Both the position numbers and the translations under genes were made by a program. DNA of 45,618 nucleotides from Deltaproteobacteria bacterium. Lineage in GTDB: Bacteria > Desulfobacterota > DSM-4660 > Desulfatiglandales > HGW-15. Shown in pieces: positions 8,466 through 17,877 of this stretch. The notes under the pieces are model-generated. The model was not told the origin of the DNA. It made no database searches and saw nothing but the letters and a program-made list of their open reading frames with translations. Position 1 is the first letter of the stretch. Each line of letters opens with the position of its first letter. Location of the stretch: contig JAFGDF010000185.1 of NCBI GenBank assembly GCA_016932235.1, forward strand, positions 1 through 45,618. The letters are read 5' to 3'.

Positions 8466-9944
8466 ATGGAAAAAAACAGCACGATAACTGAAGACAGAAG
8501 GAAAAAGATAGAAAACTTGCGAAATATGGGCACTAATCCATATCCTGCAGGATACAAATATAATATCACTTCCGCAGAGGCACTGGAACGTTTCGATGAA
8601 ATGCCGCATGAATCTCTGGAATCCGTTGATGAACTCTTCTCAATGGCCGGAAGAATCATGTCTATGAGGAACTTCGGAAAGGCATCCTTTATACATATTA
8701 AGGATTCCAAAGGGCGTATACAAGCGTATATAAGAAAGGATAAGCTGTCGGAAGATCAGTATAATACGTTTAAATTAATGGATATCGGTGATTTCATAGG
8801 TATAAAAGGCTCTTTTTTCAAGACTAAAACCGATGAGCTCACTCTGCTGGCATGTGAGATAGAGCTCCTCTCAAAATCGCTGAGGCCTCTTCCGGAAAAA
8901 TGGCACGGATTGACGGATGTCGAAACAAGATATCGTCAGCGTTATCTGGATTTAATCGTTAATGACGACGTAAAAGATGTCTTTATCCTAAGAAGCCGGA
9001 TAATACAATCTTTCAGGTATTTCTTTATCAGCAGGGGGTTTCTGGAGGTGGAAACCCCCATGATGCAGCCCATACCCGGTGGCGCAACAGCTAGACCCTT
9101 CAAGACCTTCCATAACGCTCTGGGGATGGATTTATACCTGCGAATAGCCCCGGAGCTCTATCTTAAAAGGCTTGTCATTGGTGGTCTTGAAAAAGTATTT
9201 GAAATAAATAGAAACTTCAGGAATGAGGGGATCTCTGTCCAGCATAATCCGGAATTTACCATGCTTGAATTTTATTTGGCTTATGCCACGTATGAAGACC
9301 TCATGATAATCACTGAAGATCTTTTTAGTCACGTTCTTTCGGAAATACTGCAAACAAATATCATCGAATATCAGGGGGTTAAGCTTGACTTCTCTCCGCC
9401 ATGGAAAAGGATAAGCATGTTTGATGCCCTTACGGATATCGGCGGGGTTAATGAAAATGTATTAAAAGACCTGGGGGCCGCAAAAGCGTTCGCCTCATCC
9501 CATGACATCCCTGTTTCTGAAAAAGACCAAACAGGAAAGGTCCTGGCAAAGATTTTTGATCAGGTCGTTGAGCCCAAATTGATACATCCGACATTCATTA
9601 CAGGCTATCCCACAGAGATATCGCCCCTTTCCAGGAGAAATGACCGGACTCCGGACATAACCGACAGGTTTGAACTTTTCATAGCAGGCAAAGAGATAGC
9701 CAATGCCTTCACGGAACTTAACGATCCAGAGGATCAGAGAGAAAGGTTTATTCAACAGGCGTTACTCCGCGACTCTGGAGACAAGGAAGCCCAGTTTATG
9801 GATGAAGATTATGTGACAGCGCTTGAGTACGGCCTTCCACCTACCGCGGGCCAGGGCATAGGCATTGACAGGGTTGTTATGCTGCTTACTGATTCGCCAT
9901 CCATAAGGGACGTTATCTTTTTCCCCCATATGAGGGCAAAATAG
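8466..9944 (+). CDS. lysS: lysyl-tRNA synthetase, class II
   Basis: The 492-residue enzyme charges tRNA-Lys with lysine in the cytoplasm. An N-terminal OB-fold anticodon-binding domain (about 50-145) is followed by the class II catalytic core. Motif 2 is visible as Phe-Arg-Asn-Glu-Gly-Ile-Ser near 257 and motif 3 as Gly-Ile-Gly-Ile-Asp-Arg-Val near 466. Length is normal. It opens the envelope cluster with 69 bp to the next gene. The lysS-lolC/E-lolD neighbourhood recurs in deltaproteobacteria. Confidence 0.97.
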   Translation: MEKNSTITEDRRKKIENLRNMGTNPYPAGYKYNITSAEALERFDEMPHESLESVDELFSMAGRIMSMRNFGKASFIHIKDSKGRIQAYIRKDKLSEDQYNTFKLMDIGDFIGIKGSFFKTKTDELTLLACEIELLSKSLRPLPEKWHGLTDVETRYRQRYLDLIVNDDVKDVFILRSRIIQSFRYFFISRGFLEVETPMMQPIPGGATARPFKTFHNALGMDLYLRIAPELYLKRLVIGGLEKVFEINRNFRNEGISVQHNPEFTMLEFYLAYATYEDLMIITEDLFSHVLSEILQTNIIEYQGVKLDFSPPWKRISMFDALTDIGGVNENVLKDLGAAKAFASSHDIPVSEKDQTGKVLAKIFDQVVEPKLIHPTFITGYPTEISPLSRRNDRTPDITDRFELFIAGKEIANAFTELNDPEDQRERFIQQALLRDSGDKEAQFMDEDYVTALEYGLPPTAGQGIGIDRVVMLLTDSPSIRDVIFFPHMRAK

Positions 9945-10013
9945 TATTGGCTGAAATAAATAATATGCGCTTTCTAAATAATCAGCCTCCCTATTTTTGG
10001 AGTCAATTTTTAT

Positions 10014-11240
10014 ATGCCAGTTGAAATATTTCTGGGAATGAGATATCTCAAGGCCAAGAGAAAACAGGCTTTTATATCCATTATTTCCATCATTTCTGTC
10101 GTTGGGGTCATGGTAGGTGTTATGGCCCTTATTGTTGTTATCTCCGTTATGAACGGTTTCAGAGCGGATCTGATGTCAAAAATACTTGGAGTAAACGCTC
10201 ACATTCTCGTATTGAATTATCACGGCCCTTTTAGAGATTACATAAAAGTTTTAGATGATATAACTGTTATTGACGGAGTTACAGGCGCGACACCTTTTAT
10301 ATACAGCCAGGTCATGATTAACAGTGACGGACGGTCATCTGGCGCGATCCTTCGGGGGCTTGATCCAGTAAGCGCAGGAGCAGTTATCAATATCGAACCG
10401 ATGATTAAAGATGGTTCACTGTATTCTCTAGAAAAAATAAATGAAGGACCGCCTTCAATTATTCTCGGTGAAGAGCTTGCAAGGCAGCTCGGCGTGTTAC
10501 CGGGTGATATTATTAACGTGATCTCCCCGCAGGGGCGACTTACACCCCTGGGAAGATCGCCTAATAGCAGGAAATACCGTGTTACGGGTCTTTTCAACTC
10601 CGGGATGTATGAATATGATTCCAGTTTGATTTACACATCAATAACAGAAGCTCAGGATTTTCTTGGTATTGAAGGGGGCGTTACAGGTATTGAAGTAAGG
10701 GTTAACGAAGCCTATAAGTCCGATCTTATCGGTGAATCAATCCAGAAAAAACTGGGTTACCCGTTCTGGACTAAGGACTGGAAGGTAATGAACAAGAGCC
10801 TTCTTTCGGCACTGCAACTGGAAAAGATAACCATGTTCGTGATCCTGACAATGATCATCCTGGTTGGGGCGCTGAACATCATCAGCACCCTGGTCATGAT
10901 AGTGATGGAAAAAACAAGGGATGTGGCGATACTTAGGGCAATGGGCGCAACATCAGGCTCCATCATGAAAATATTCATGTTTCAGGGATTACTGGTTGGT
11001 ATTACGGGGACTCTGGCCGGACTGGTTTCAGGGCTCGGGATCTGCCACCTTATTTCAAGGTATCTGCATATAGAAATGCCGACCGATTTTTATGGCATAG
11101 CCACCTTGCCGGTAAGAGTTGAGGCAACAGATGTTATAGTGGTAACGCTTGCCGCAGTATTCATATCTTTTCTGGCGACGATTTATCCATCCTGGCATGC
11201 CTCCCGACTCAACCCGGTTGAAGCGTTGAGGTATGAATAG
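10014..11240 (+). CDS. lolC: lipoprotein-releasing ABC transporter, permease LolC/LolE
   Basis: The 408-residue inner-membrane protein has one N-terminal transmembrane helix (about 20-45), a large periplasmic domain (about 45-265) and three C-terminal helices, and ends with the family signature Pro-Val-Glu-Ala-Leu-Arg-Tyr-Glu. This is the MacB/FtsX-type layout of LolC/LolE, which extracts outer-membrane lipoproteins from the inner membrane. Only one permease gene is present next to lolD, so the transporter is probably a homodimer of this subunit (as in LolF-type systems; inference). It lies 82 bp before lolD. Confidence 0.92.
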   Translation: MPVEIFLGMRYLKAKRKQAFISIISIISVVGVMVGVMALIVVISVMNGFRADLMSKILGVNAHILVLNYHGPFRDYIKVLDDITVIDGVTGATPFIYSQVMINSDGRSSGAILRGLDPVSAGAVINIEPMIKDGSLYSLEKINEGPPSIILGEELARQLGVLPGDIINVISPQGRLTPLGRSPNSRKYRVTGLFNSGMYEYDSSLIYTSITEAQDFLGIEGGVTGIEVRVNEAYKSDLIGESIQKKLGYPFWTKDWKVMNKSLLSALQLEKITMFVILTMIILVGALNIISTLVMIVMEKTRDVAILRAMGATSGSIMKIFMFQGLLVGITGTLAGLVSGLGICHLISRYLHIEMPTDFYGIATLPVRVEATDVIVVTLAAVFISFLATIYPSWHASRLNPVEALRYE

Positions 11241-11322
11241 AGGGATTCCAGGAGACTGTCGGACTGCTATTCCGGTTTTTCTAATTTGCCCGTTGTCATT
11301 TAATAGTTTTTAGGGTTTTCAC

Positions 11323-11985
11323 GTGCTTGAAATCGAAAATGTACATAAATCTTTCAATCATAATGGAAACACAATTTACGTGTTGAAAGGGATCAACCTT
11401 CACCTCCATGCAGGGGAAAGTATCGCCATAACCGGAGCATCAGGAGTCGGTAAATCTACTCTTTTGAATATAATGGGGACACTGGAGGCCCCGACTCAGG
11501 GTTCGGTTAGATTCGAATCTCAGGATATAGCCAAGCTGGATGAGACCGGGCTATGCCGTTTGAGAAATCGCAAGGTGGGATTTGTTTTTCAGTTCCATAA
11601 TCTGCTGCCTGAGTTCAATGCTCTGGAGAATACCATTATCCCGGCCCTGATAGCCAGGTATGATAAAAAAGAATCCATCGGCACTGCAAGGGAGCTTCTT
11701 GCTAAGGTGGGCCTTGAAAACAGACTTGATCACAGGGCCGGAGAATTATCAGGTGGAGAACAACAGAGAGTGGCTATCGCCAGGGCACTGATAATGAAAC
11801 CAAAGCTTTTATTAGCCGATGAGCCTACAGGCAACCTTGACAGGATCACCGGGGAGGGTGTTATTGACCTCCTGCTTCAGCTTAAAAACGAAGAAGACCT
11901 AAGCATGGTTATCGCCACACATAATCAGCGATTGGCAAAACGCATGTCAAAACAGATGGAGATTGTTGATGGGAGAATTTATTAA
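11323..11985 (+). CDS. lolD: lipoprotein-releasing ABC transporter, ATPase LolD
   Basis: The 220-residue ATPase powers lipoprotein release. Walker [10 protein letters not shown] is near residue 39, the ABC signature LSGGEQQR near 143 and Walker [13 protein letters not shown] near 162. The start is GTG with a weak AGGG site about 7 bp upstream. The gene pairs with the permease just upstream. Its last codons lie 16 bp before the chosen bamA start at 12002, so the two are probably co-transcribed. Confidence 0.95.
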   Translation: MLEIENVHKSFNHNGNTIYVLKGINLHLHAGESIAITGASGVGKSTLLNIMGTLEAPTQGSVRFESQDIAKLDETGLCRLRNRKVGFVFQFHNLLPEFNALENTIIPALIARYDKKESIGTARELLAKVGLENRLDHRAGELSGGEQQRVAIARALIMKPKLLLADEPTGNLDRITGEGVIDLLLQLKNEEDLSMVIATHNQRLAKRMSKQMEIVDGRIY

Positions 11986-12001
11986 AAGGAATGGAGCTGC
12001 A

Positions 12002-14701
12002 ATGAATCAGACGGATGGGAATAAAACAGATCTCAGGGGTAAGAAAAAAATGATGGCCACATTCATCGGTTTGTTATGCCTGTTTGTCTTCTTTTCGGGC
12101 AATGCAATGGGTGAAGATAAAATCGCTGTTTTACCGTTCAGGATTCATTCCCTTAAACCCATGGATGATTTTGTAAGGGGTCTTCAGGAGATGTTTACCG
12201 CTCGCCTTGCCGGAAAAAGCCTTGAAGTTATCGATATCGATACCGTTAATCAACATCCGATGGCCTTCCTCCCGTTATTTGAACCTGATGACCTTTCAAA
12301 CATCGGAAAGGATCTGCAGGTGGATTGGCTCATACTGGGAAGCCTGACGCAGGTGGGTGAAAAAATAAGTATTGACCTGAAGATAACGGATATCAACGGA
12401 GTCAAACCTCCCTTCTCCGTCTTCATGGTGGAAGACGATATAGACAAGATAGCGGATGCCTCCGAACGTGCGGCGACAAGCATATATAACAGGATCGCTG
12501 AGGTTGAACAGATAGATTCCATCAGGATAGAAGGAAACAGGCGGGTTGAAAGCGACGCTATTATGGCTGTGATAGATAGCAAAAAGGGTCAGAGCCTTGA
12601 TCAGGGACAGTTGGACAAGGATTTGCGGGAAATATACGGCATGGGATTTTTTACCGATGTAAATATCGAGATTGAAGAAGGAACGTCGGGGAAGGTAATT
12701 ATCTTCAATGTTACCGAAAAGCCTTCCATCACAAATATCTCTTTTGAAGGCAATAAGAAACTCAAGGAGGATGAATTAAAAGAGGAACTGGGCATAAAGC
12801 GCTATTCCATCCTTAATCAGAATGAAATTAAACAGAGTGTTAACAGGCTCAGAGAATTATATCAGAGCAAAGGTTATTATAACGCGAAGATTGAGGACAA
12901 GATTACTGAACTGTCGAATAATGAGGTGGCGTTGATATACAGCATTCAAGAGGGTGAAAAGATATATATCACCGATATTGATTTTGTTGGAAATGAGAAG
13001 TTCGATGATGGCAAGTTAAAAGACGTCATGGAAACCAGTGAGAAGGGAATGCTATCATTTTTTACGAACTCCGGGATGCTCGACATGAAAAAACTCGAAT
13101 TTGATATACAGAAAGTCCTGGCGTACTATCACAATCATGGGTTTATCAAAGCAAAAGCCGGGGATCCCAAAGTTGACATCGAGGAGGGCAAAGGAATCAG
13201 TATCACTATCGAGATCATCGAGGGGCCTCCATACAGCGTAAACGAGGTTAATATTGAAGGCGATCTTATCGCAGCCAGCGAGGATCTCCTGAGCAGGATC
13301 AGCATCATCAGGGAAAAAGTTTTCAACCGGGAAGTTTTACGTGAGGATGTCCTATTTTTGAAGGACCTATACTCTTCCGAAGGATATGCCTATGCTGAAG
13401 TGATTCCATTGGTCGATGAAGATGATGAAAGGCATCTTGTTAATATCACATATAAAATATCAAAGGGATTAAGGGTCCGACTGGAGAGAATCAATATTGC
13501 CGGAAATTCCAATACCAGAGACATTGTCATAAGACGAGAACTTCCTTTGATAGAAGGAGAATTTTTCAGCGGAGAAGGTTTAAGAAAAGGGATGCGAAAT
13601 CTCCACAGACTGGGATTCTTCGAAGACGTGCAGATCCAGACTAAAAAAGGCACACTGGAAGATCTTATGATCATGGACATAAACGTCAAGGAAAGAGCCA
13701 CGGGCATGTTCAGTATGGGCGTTGGTTACAGCTCCTTTGATAAGACGGTAGGGACCCTGTCGATTTCCCAAAATAATTTTCTCGGAAGGGCGCAGAAACT
13801 AAGCGCTGAAGCAAGGTTGGGCAGCCGGACTACGGAATTTGATGTTAAATTCACCGAGCCATGGATATTCGGCAAACACATTTCAATGGATATTGCCGCC
13901 TTTAAATGGGAAACAGAATACGATGAATACACAAAGGACAGCACAGGAGGAGCTCTGGGTGCAGGATTTCCGCTTAAAATTGATGAATACACCGAGGCGC
14001 ACATCAAGTACATCTATGATAACGCGGAGATAACAATACCGGAATCTGATCTATCAGAAGTATCGACCATAATACAGGATATGGAGGGGGACAATCTCAC
14101 CAGCAGCATGACTTTCGTCCTAAGACGGGATTCGAAAGACCGGCCGTGGCTAACGACAAAAGGGTCATTAAATAGCATAACTTTCCAGTACGCCGGCGGT
14201 CCTCTAGGAGGCGACAGCTATTTTAACAAATACGAAGCCCGGTCTGCATGGTATTTCCCTCTCTGGAAAGATACCGTCTTCGTGATTCAGGCTAGGGCAG
14301 GTTATATCAAGAGGAGGGCAGGAGGAACTTTACCTGTCTATGAAAAATATACGCTGGGAGGCATCAACTCCGTAAGAGGTTATGACTATGCATCTATTTC
14401 CCCGAGAGATCCCAAAACAGACGATAAAATCGGCGGTGAGAAGATGTGGGTCTATAATCTGGAATACAGGTTTCCATTATTAAAAGAACAGGGCATCGTC
14501 GGAATAGTGTTCTGTGATGCCGGAAACGTGTTCACGGAGGAGGAGGATTTTAAATTTGAGGCGCGGAGGTCGATAGGCACCGGGATAAGATGGTATTCAC
14601 CCGTAGGCCCTATTCGTGTCGAGTACGGGTATAAACTTGATAAATTTAAGGATGATGATTCATCCGGAAACTATGAATTTACAGTAGGTGGAATATTTTA
14701 A
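12002..14701 (+). CDS. bamA: outer-membrane protein assembly factor BamA with extra N-terminal domain
   Basis: About 899 residues from the ATG at 12002, chosen because GGAG lies 5-6 bp upstream; an earlier in-frame start at 11963 would overlap lolD. A signal peptide (about 1-37) is followed by a domain at about 39-165 starting Lys-Ile-Ala-Val-Leu-Pro-Phe, which resembles TolB-N/FlgO/CsgG-like folds and is absent from enterobacterial BamA. POTRA repeats (about 168-560) and a 16-strand Omp85 barrel follow, ending in the C-terminal beta-signal Phe. It inserts barrel proteins into the outer membrane. Skp follows directly. Confidence 0.93.
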   Translation: MNQTDGNKTDLRGKKKMMATFIGLLCLFVFFSGNAMGEDKIAVLPFRIHSLKPMDDFVRGLQEMFTARLAGKSLEVIDIDTVNQHPMAFLPLFEPDDLSNIGKDLQVDWLILGSLTQVGEKISIDLKITDINGVKPPFSVFMVEDDIDKIADASERAATSIYNRIAEVEQIDSIRIEGNRRVESDAIMAVIDSKKGQSLDQGQLDKDLREIYGMGFFTDVNIEIEEGTSGKVIIFNVTEKPSITNISFEGNKKLKEDELKEELGIKRYSILNQNEIKQSVNRLRELYQSKGYYNAKIEDKITELSNNEVALIYSIQEGEKIYITDIDFVGNEKFDDGKLKDVMETSEKGMLSFFTNSGMLDMKKLEFDIQKVLAYYHNHGFIKAKAGDPKVDIEEGKGISITIEIIEGPPYSVNEVNIEGDLIAASEDLLSRISIIREKVFNREVLREDVLFLKDLYSSEGYAYAEVIPLVDEDDERHLVNITYKISKGLRVRLERINIAGNSNTRDIVIRRELPLIEGEFFSGEGLRKGMRNLHRLGFFEDVQIQTKKGTLEDLMIMDINVKERATGMFSMGVGYSSFDKTVGTLSISQNNFLGRAQKLSAEARLGSRTTEFDVKFTEPWIFGKHISMDIAAFKWETEYDEYTKDSTGGALGAGFPLKIDEYTEAHIKYIYDNAEITIPESDLSEVSTIIQDMEGDNLTSSMTFVLRRDSKDRPWLTTKGSLNSITFQYAGGPLGGDSYFNKYEARSAWYFPLWKDTVFVIQARAGYIKRRAGGTLPVYEKYTLGGINSVRGYDYASISPRDPKTDDKIGGEKMWVYNLEYRFPLLKEQGIVGIVFCDAGNVFTEEEDFKFEARRSIGTGIRWYSPVGPIRVEYGYKLDKFKDDDSSGNYEFTVGGIF

Positions 14702-14794
14702 CGCCTCTTTAAAAAAAACATTTCCGTCACTATGCCGGACAAAGCCCAGCGGGCTTACAACATTACTGTTACCGGAAAATCCAAGGGGGTAAAT

Positions 14795-15319
14795 ATGAAA
14801 AAACTGATTCGTTTGCTGCTTGCAGTGTTAATATTAACGGTTGTCTGTCAGGACGCTCTTGCCGCTGATTCCTATAAGATCGCAGTTATTGACCTTCAGA
14901 AGTGTATCGATAGGTCAAAAGAGGGACAGAGGCTCTCAGAAAAATTGAACCAAAAGAAAGAAGCATTACAGAAAAAGATTAATGAAAAAGAACAGGAACT
15001 TGTTGAGATTCAAGAAGAGATCGAAAAACAAGACATGATGTTAAGCCTTGACGCTCAGGAAAGCAAGAGAAGGGAATTTGACAGAAAACGCCGGGATCTT
15101 CAGTATTATTATCAGGATGTTACAGATGAATATAACAAGGCCGAATCAGAGGCAAGAAAAGCTTTTCTGAAGGACCTTGAAGGAATAGTGAAAAAGATGG
15201 CTCTGGACGGAAAGTATGACCTGATTTTAGAGAGACGAAGCGGGGGCATAATCTTTGCGTCGGATGTCATGGACATTACTGAGATCGTAATTCAGGAATA
15301 TGATAAAATAAAGCCTTAA
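14795..15319 (+). CDS. skp: periplasmic chaperone Skp/OmpH
   Basis: The 174-residue product has a signal peptide (Met-Lys-Lys, hydrophobic core, cleavage after Ala-Leu-Ala-Ala near 24) and a mature part starting Tyr-Lys-Ile-Ala-Val-Ile-Asp, as in OmpH. The long charged coiled-coil helices (about 45-140) form the tentacles that hold unfolded outer-membrane proteins. The ATG at 14795 follows an AAGGGGG ribosome site. Its place between bamA and lpxD is the classic one. A GTCGGAC palindrome begins right after the stop. Confidence 0.9.
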   Translation: MKKLIRLLLAVLILTVVCQDALAADSYKIAVIDLQKCIDRSKEGQRLSEKLNQKKEALQKKINEKEQELVEIQEEIEKQDMMLSLDAQESKRREFDRKRRDLQYYYQDVTDEYNKAESEARKAFLKDLEGIVKKMALDGKYDLILERRSGGIIFASDVMDITEIVIQEYDKIKP

Positions 15320-15320
15320 A

Positions 15321-15349
15321 CAGCCTGTCGGACTTTGGCCGACAGGCTG
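15321..15349. repeat. GTCGGAC palindrome
   Basis: Arms CAGCCTGTCGG (15321-15331) and CCGACAGGCTG (15339-15349) pair perfectly around a 7-nt loop. It follows the skp stop codon after 1 bp and has no T-run. Confidence 0.8.
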
Positions 15350-15385
15350 CTACAAAGATTTTAAAAAACGATTTTATTTCAAATG

Positions 15386-15416
15386 GGAGACTGTTGGATA
15401 AAATCCGACAGTCTCC
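15386..15416. repeat. GTCGGAC palindrome in the lpxD leader
   Basis: Thirteen-base arms (15386-15398 and 15404-15416) pair with a single G-T wobble around a 5-nt loop. This second copy lies 36 bp after the previous one and just upstream of the lpxD start, so it forms a hairpin in the leader. An in-frame TTG inside it (15394) is an unlikely start. Confidence 0.75.
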
Positions 15417-15435
15417 TAAGGAAATTGTCTTGAAC

Positions 15436-16485
15436 ATGACTTTAGGGGAAATAGCCCAGGCGCTTAATGGCAAGTTGGTGGGGGATGGTCGAGTGGTAAT
15501 CTCAGGAATCAACTCACTCGATTGCGCATCCAAAGGGGAGATCTCTTTCTTTTCCGATAAACGTTACAGGTTTATGCTGAGTGAAACAAAAGCCTCCGCT
15601 CTGCTTGTATCGGTTTTAACGGAGAGTTTTAAAGGGCCACAGGTGGTTGTGCCTGACCCAAGGCTCGCTCATATAAGACTTATCAGGATTTTTACCCAAA
15701 ATAAACCTCGTTTGCCTGTAATAAGTGATAAGGCGAATATCTCCCCCACCAGCGTCATAGGAAAGGATCCGATAATTCACCCCTTGGTCCATATAGGGAA
15801 AGACGCGGTTTTAGGTGATAATATTACTCTGTTTCCCGGAGTTTTCATTGGTGATAGAGCACAAATCGGGAACAATGTGACGCTTTTCCCAAACGTAACA
15901 ATCATGCATGATTGCGTCCTTGGAAATGAAGTCATAATCCATAGCGGGAGTGTTATAGGCAGTGACGGATTCGGTTTTGTTAAGGACGGAATAAAAAATG
16001 TCAAAGTTCCTCATATAGGGATAGTTCAGATTGATGATCGGGCTGAAATCGGAGCGAATAACTGCATTGATCGGGCGACAATCGGAAAGACATGGATCAA
16101 AAGCGGAGTCAAGACCGACAACCTTGTCCATATAGCGCACAATTGCACTATAGGCGAAGAGACCATGGTGCTTGCCCAAACCGGTTTATCAGGGAGCGTG
16201 GAAATCGGTAAAAACGCCGTTATCGGCGGGCAAGTCGGAATGGTGGATCATGTGAAGGTCGGAGAGATGGCCATGATCGGATCTGGAACAGGGCTATACA
16301 AATCGATCCCTCCGGGTGCGGTCGTGACAGGCAATCCTGCGGTGCCCCACAAGACATGGCTGAAAATCAGAAGTATAATCAAACGTCTGCCGGAATTATA
16401 CGAGCGTTTAAAGACGCTGGAAACAAGGATAAAGAGCCTGGAAAAAAACAAGGGAAATACTGTAAATGATGATAATATAAATTAA
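15436..16485 (+). CDS. lpxD: UDP-3-O-acylglucosamine N-acyltransferase LpxD
   Basis: With the ATG at 15436 the protein has 349 residues, normal for LpxD. The N-terminal uridine-binding domain (about 1-100, Ile-Asn-Ser-Leu then Ile-Ser-Phe-Phe-Ser) is followed by a left-handed beta-helix of hexapeptide repeats (about 100-310) and a C-terminal helix. The catalytic His is in Val-His-Ile-Ala-His-Asn-Cys near residue 236. It adds the second hydroxyacyl chain in lipid A synthesis. The frame upstream of 15436 runs through a repeat palindrome and is not used. fabZ follows after 19 bp. Confidence 0.95.
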   Translation: MTLGEIAQALNGKLVGDGRVVISGINSLDCASKGEISFFSDKRYRFMLSETKASALLVSVLTESFKGPQVVVPDPRLAHIRLIRIFTQNKPRLPVISDKANISPTSVIGKDPIIHPLVHIGKDAVLGDNITLFPGVFIGDRAQIGNNVTLFPNVTIMHDCVLGNEVIIHSGSVIGSDGFGFVKDGIKNVKVPHIGIVQIDDRAEIGANNCIDRATIGKTWIKSGVKTDNLVHIAHNCTIGEETMVLAQTGLSGSVEIGKNAVIGGQVGMVDHVKVGEMAMIGSGTGLYKSIPPGAVVTGNPAVPHKTWLKIRSIIKRLPELYERLKTLETRIKSLEKNKGNTVNDDNIN

Positions 16486-16504
16486 TGAAAGGGCTCGAAA
16501 AAAC

Positions 16505-16951
16505 ATGGAAACACCTCTTAATTATCAGGAGATCATCAGGGTATTGCCCCATCGTTTTCCATTTCTTCTCGTGGACAGGGTCACGGAAATGGAACCCTTT
16601 GACAGGATTGTGGGGATAAAAAACGTCACCATAAACGAACCTTTCTTTCAAGGTCATTTCCCAGGCAATCCCATTATGCCGGGGGTTCTTATAGTTGAGG
16701 CGATGGCTCAGGTTGGAGGGATACTGGCCCGTCTCTCTGTCGAAAAATCTATGGAAAAGATTGAGGATGTGGCCATATTTTTTATGTCCATAGACAAGGT
16801 AAAATTTCGCAAACCGGTGATTCCAGGAGACCAGCTGGTTTTCGAAGTCAAGCCTTTGAGGACAGGATCAAAGGTCTGGAAGATGGCTGGAAAGGCGTTT
16901 GTGAGTCAGAAGATTGTCGCAGAAGCGGAGCTGATGGCAACCATAGGCTAG
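16505..16951 (+). CDS. fabZ: 3-hydroxyacyl-ACP dehydratase FabZ
   Basis: The 148-residue hot-dog-fold enzyme dehydrates 3-hydroxyacyl-ACP in fatty acid synthesis. Leu-Pro-His-Arg-Phe-Pro-Phe near residue 13 and the active-site helix [20 protein letters not shown] near 54 hold the catalytic His and Glu. Its place between lpxD and lpxA is conserved and lets the cell balance hydroxyacyl chains between membrane lipid and lipid A. Confidence 0.96.
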   Translation: METPLNYQEIIRVLPHRFPFLLVDRVTEMEPFDRIVGIKNVTINEPFFQGHFPGNPIMPGVLIVEAMAQVGGILARLSVEKSMEKIEDVAIFFMSIDKVKFRKPVIPGDQLVFEVKPLRTGSKVWKMAGKAFVSQKIVAEAELMATIG

Positions 16952-17007
16952 GACGCTGTGACCCAAGGCCCAGCAGGTTGCTGATAAAAATAATAAGGGT
17001 GCATTAA

Positions 17008-17784
17008 ATGGCAATTCATCCGGCAGCAATAGTCGGTCCCGGCGCAGAACTGGCAGAAGGGGTGGAGATAGGTCCTTACAGTATCATTGGCGATCATGTG
17101 GCTATCGGTCGTGATACGGTCATTGGAGCGCATGTAATCATCGAAGGTAATACGGTGATAGGAGAGAGAAACAGGATTTATCCCTTTTCATCATTAGGTT
17201 CACCTCCTCAGGATACCGGATACAAAGGGGAAGACACCCAGATCATAATCGGCAATGACAACATCATCAAAGAATACGTCACTATAAATCGGGCCACGAC
17301 CAAGGAGGATTGGGTTACAATTATCGGCAATAATAATTTTATCATGGCGTACGCTCACATAGCCCATGACTGTAAGCTCGGGAATAACATCATCATGTCA
17401 AATGTGGCCACTCTTGGTGGTCACGTGGAGGTTGGTGATTACGTTAATCTGTCAGGCCTTGTGGCGGTACACCAGTTTGTAAGAATAGGAGCCTATGCCT
17501 TCATAGGGGGTAAGGCAGCCGTTCCTCAGGATATCCCTCCCTTTATGCTGGCCACCGGGACGGAAAGGGCAAAACTGTATGGACCCAACCAAAAAGGACT
17601 GGCCCGGCAGGGGTTCTCCAAGGATACCATAGAGAGGCTGAAGGTGGCATACAGGATCATCTGGCGGCAGGGAAGATCCCTTAATGAAGGAATAAAGAAA
17701 GTAAGGGAAGATATTAAGTCCTTCCCTGAGCTTGAGATGCTGCTTGACTTTTTAAACAACTCTAAAAGGGGAATCACCCGATGA
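17008..17784 (+). CDS. lpxA: UDP-N-acetylglucosamine acyltransferase LpxA
   Basis: The 258-residue enzyme starts lipid A synthesis. Hexapeptide repeats (about 1-185) form the beta-helix, and the catalytic His lies in Ala-His-Ile-Ala-His-Asp-Cys near 120. A helical C-terminal domain (about 190-258) follows, with the family motif Asn-Gln-Lys-Gly-Leu-Ala-Arg-Gln-Gly-Phe. Length is normal. If the nearby oxidoreductase is GnnA, this LpxA could prefer the 3-amino sugar nucleotide. The sequence alone does not settle that. Confidence 0.96.
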   Translation: MAIHPAAIVGPGAELAEGVEIGPYSIIGDHVAIGRDTVIGAHVIIEGNTVIGERNRIYPFSSLGSPPQDTGYKGEDTQIIIGNDNIIKEYVTINRATTKEDWVTIIGNNNFIMAYAHIAHDCKLGNNIIMSNVATLGGHVEVGDYVNLSGLVAVHQFVRIGAYAFIGGKAAVPQDIPPFMLATGTERAKLYGPNQKGLARQGFSKDTIERLKVAYRIIWRQGRSLNEGIKKVREDIKSFPELEMLLDFLNNSKRGITR

Positions 17785-17877
17785 GGGCATATTAACAGAT
17801 GCCTGGAAGCTTCCGGAATAATATCTTAAAATGGCTCTATAAAAATTCTCTGCTGGATCTTAATAAACAAACGATTT

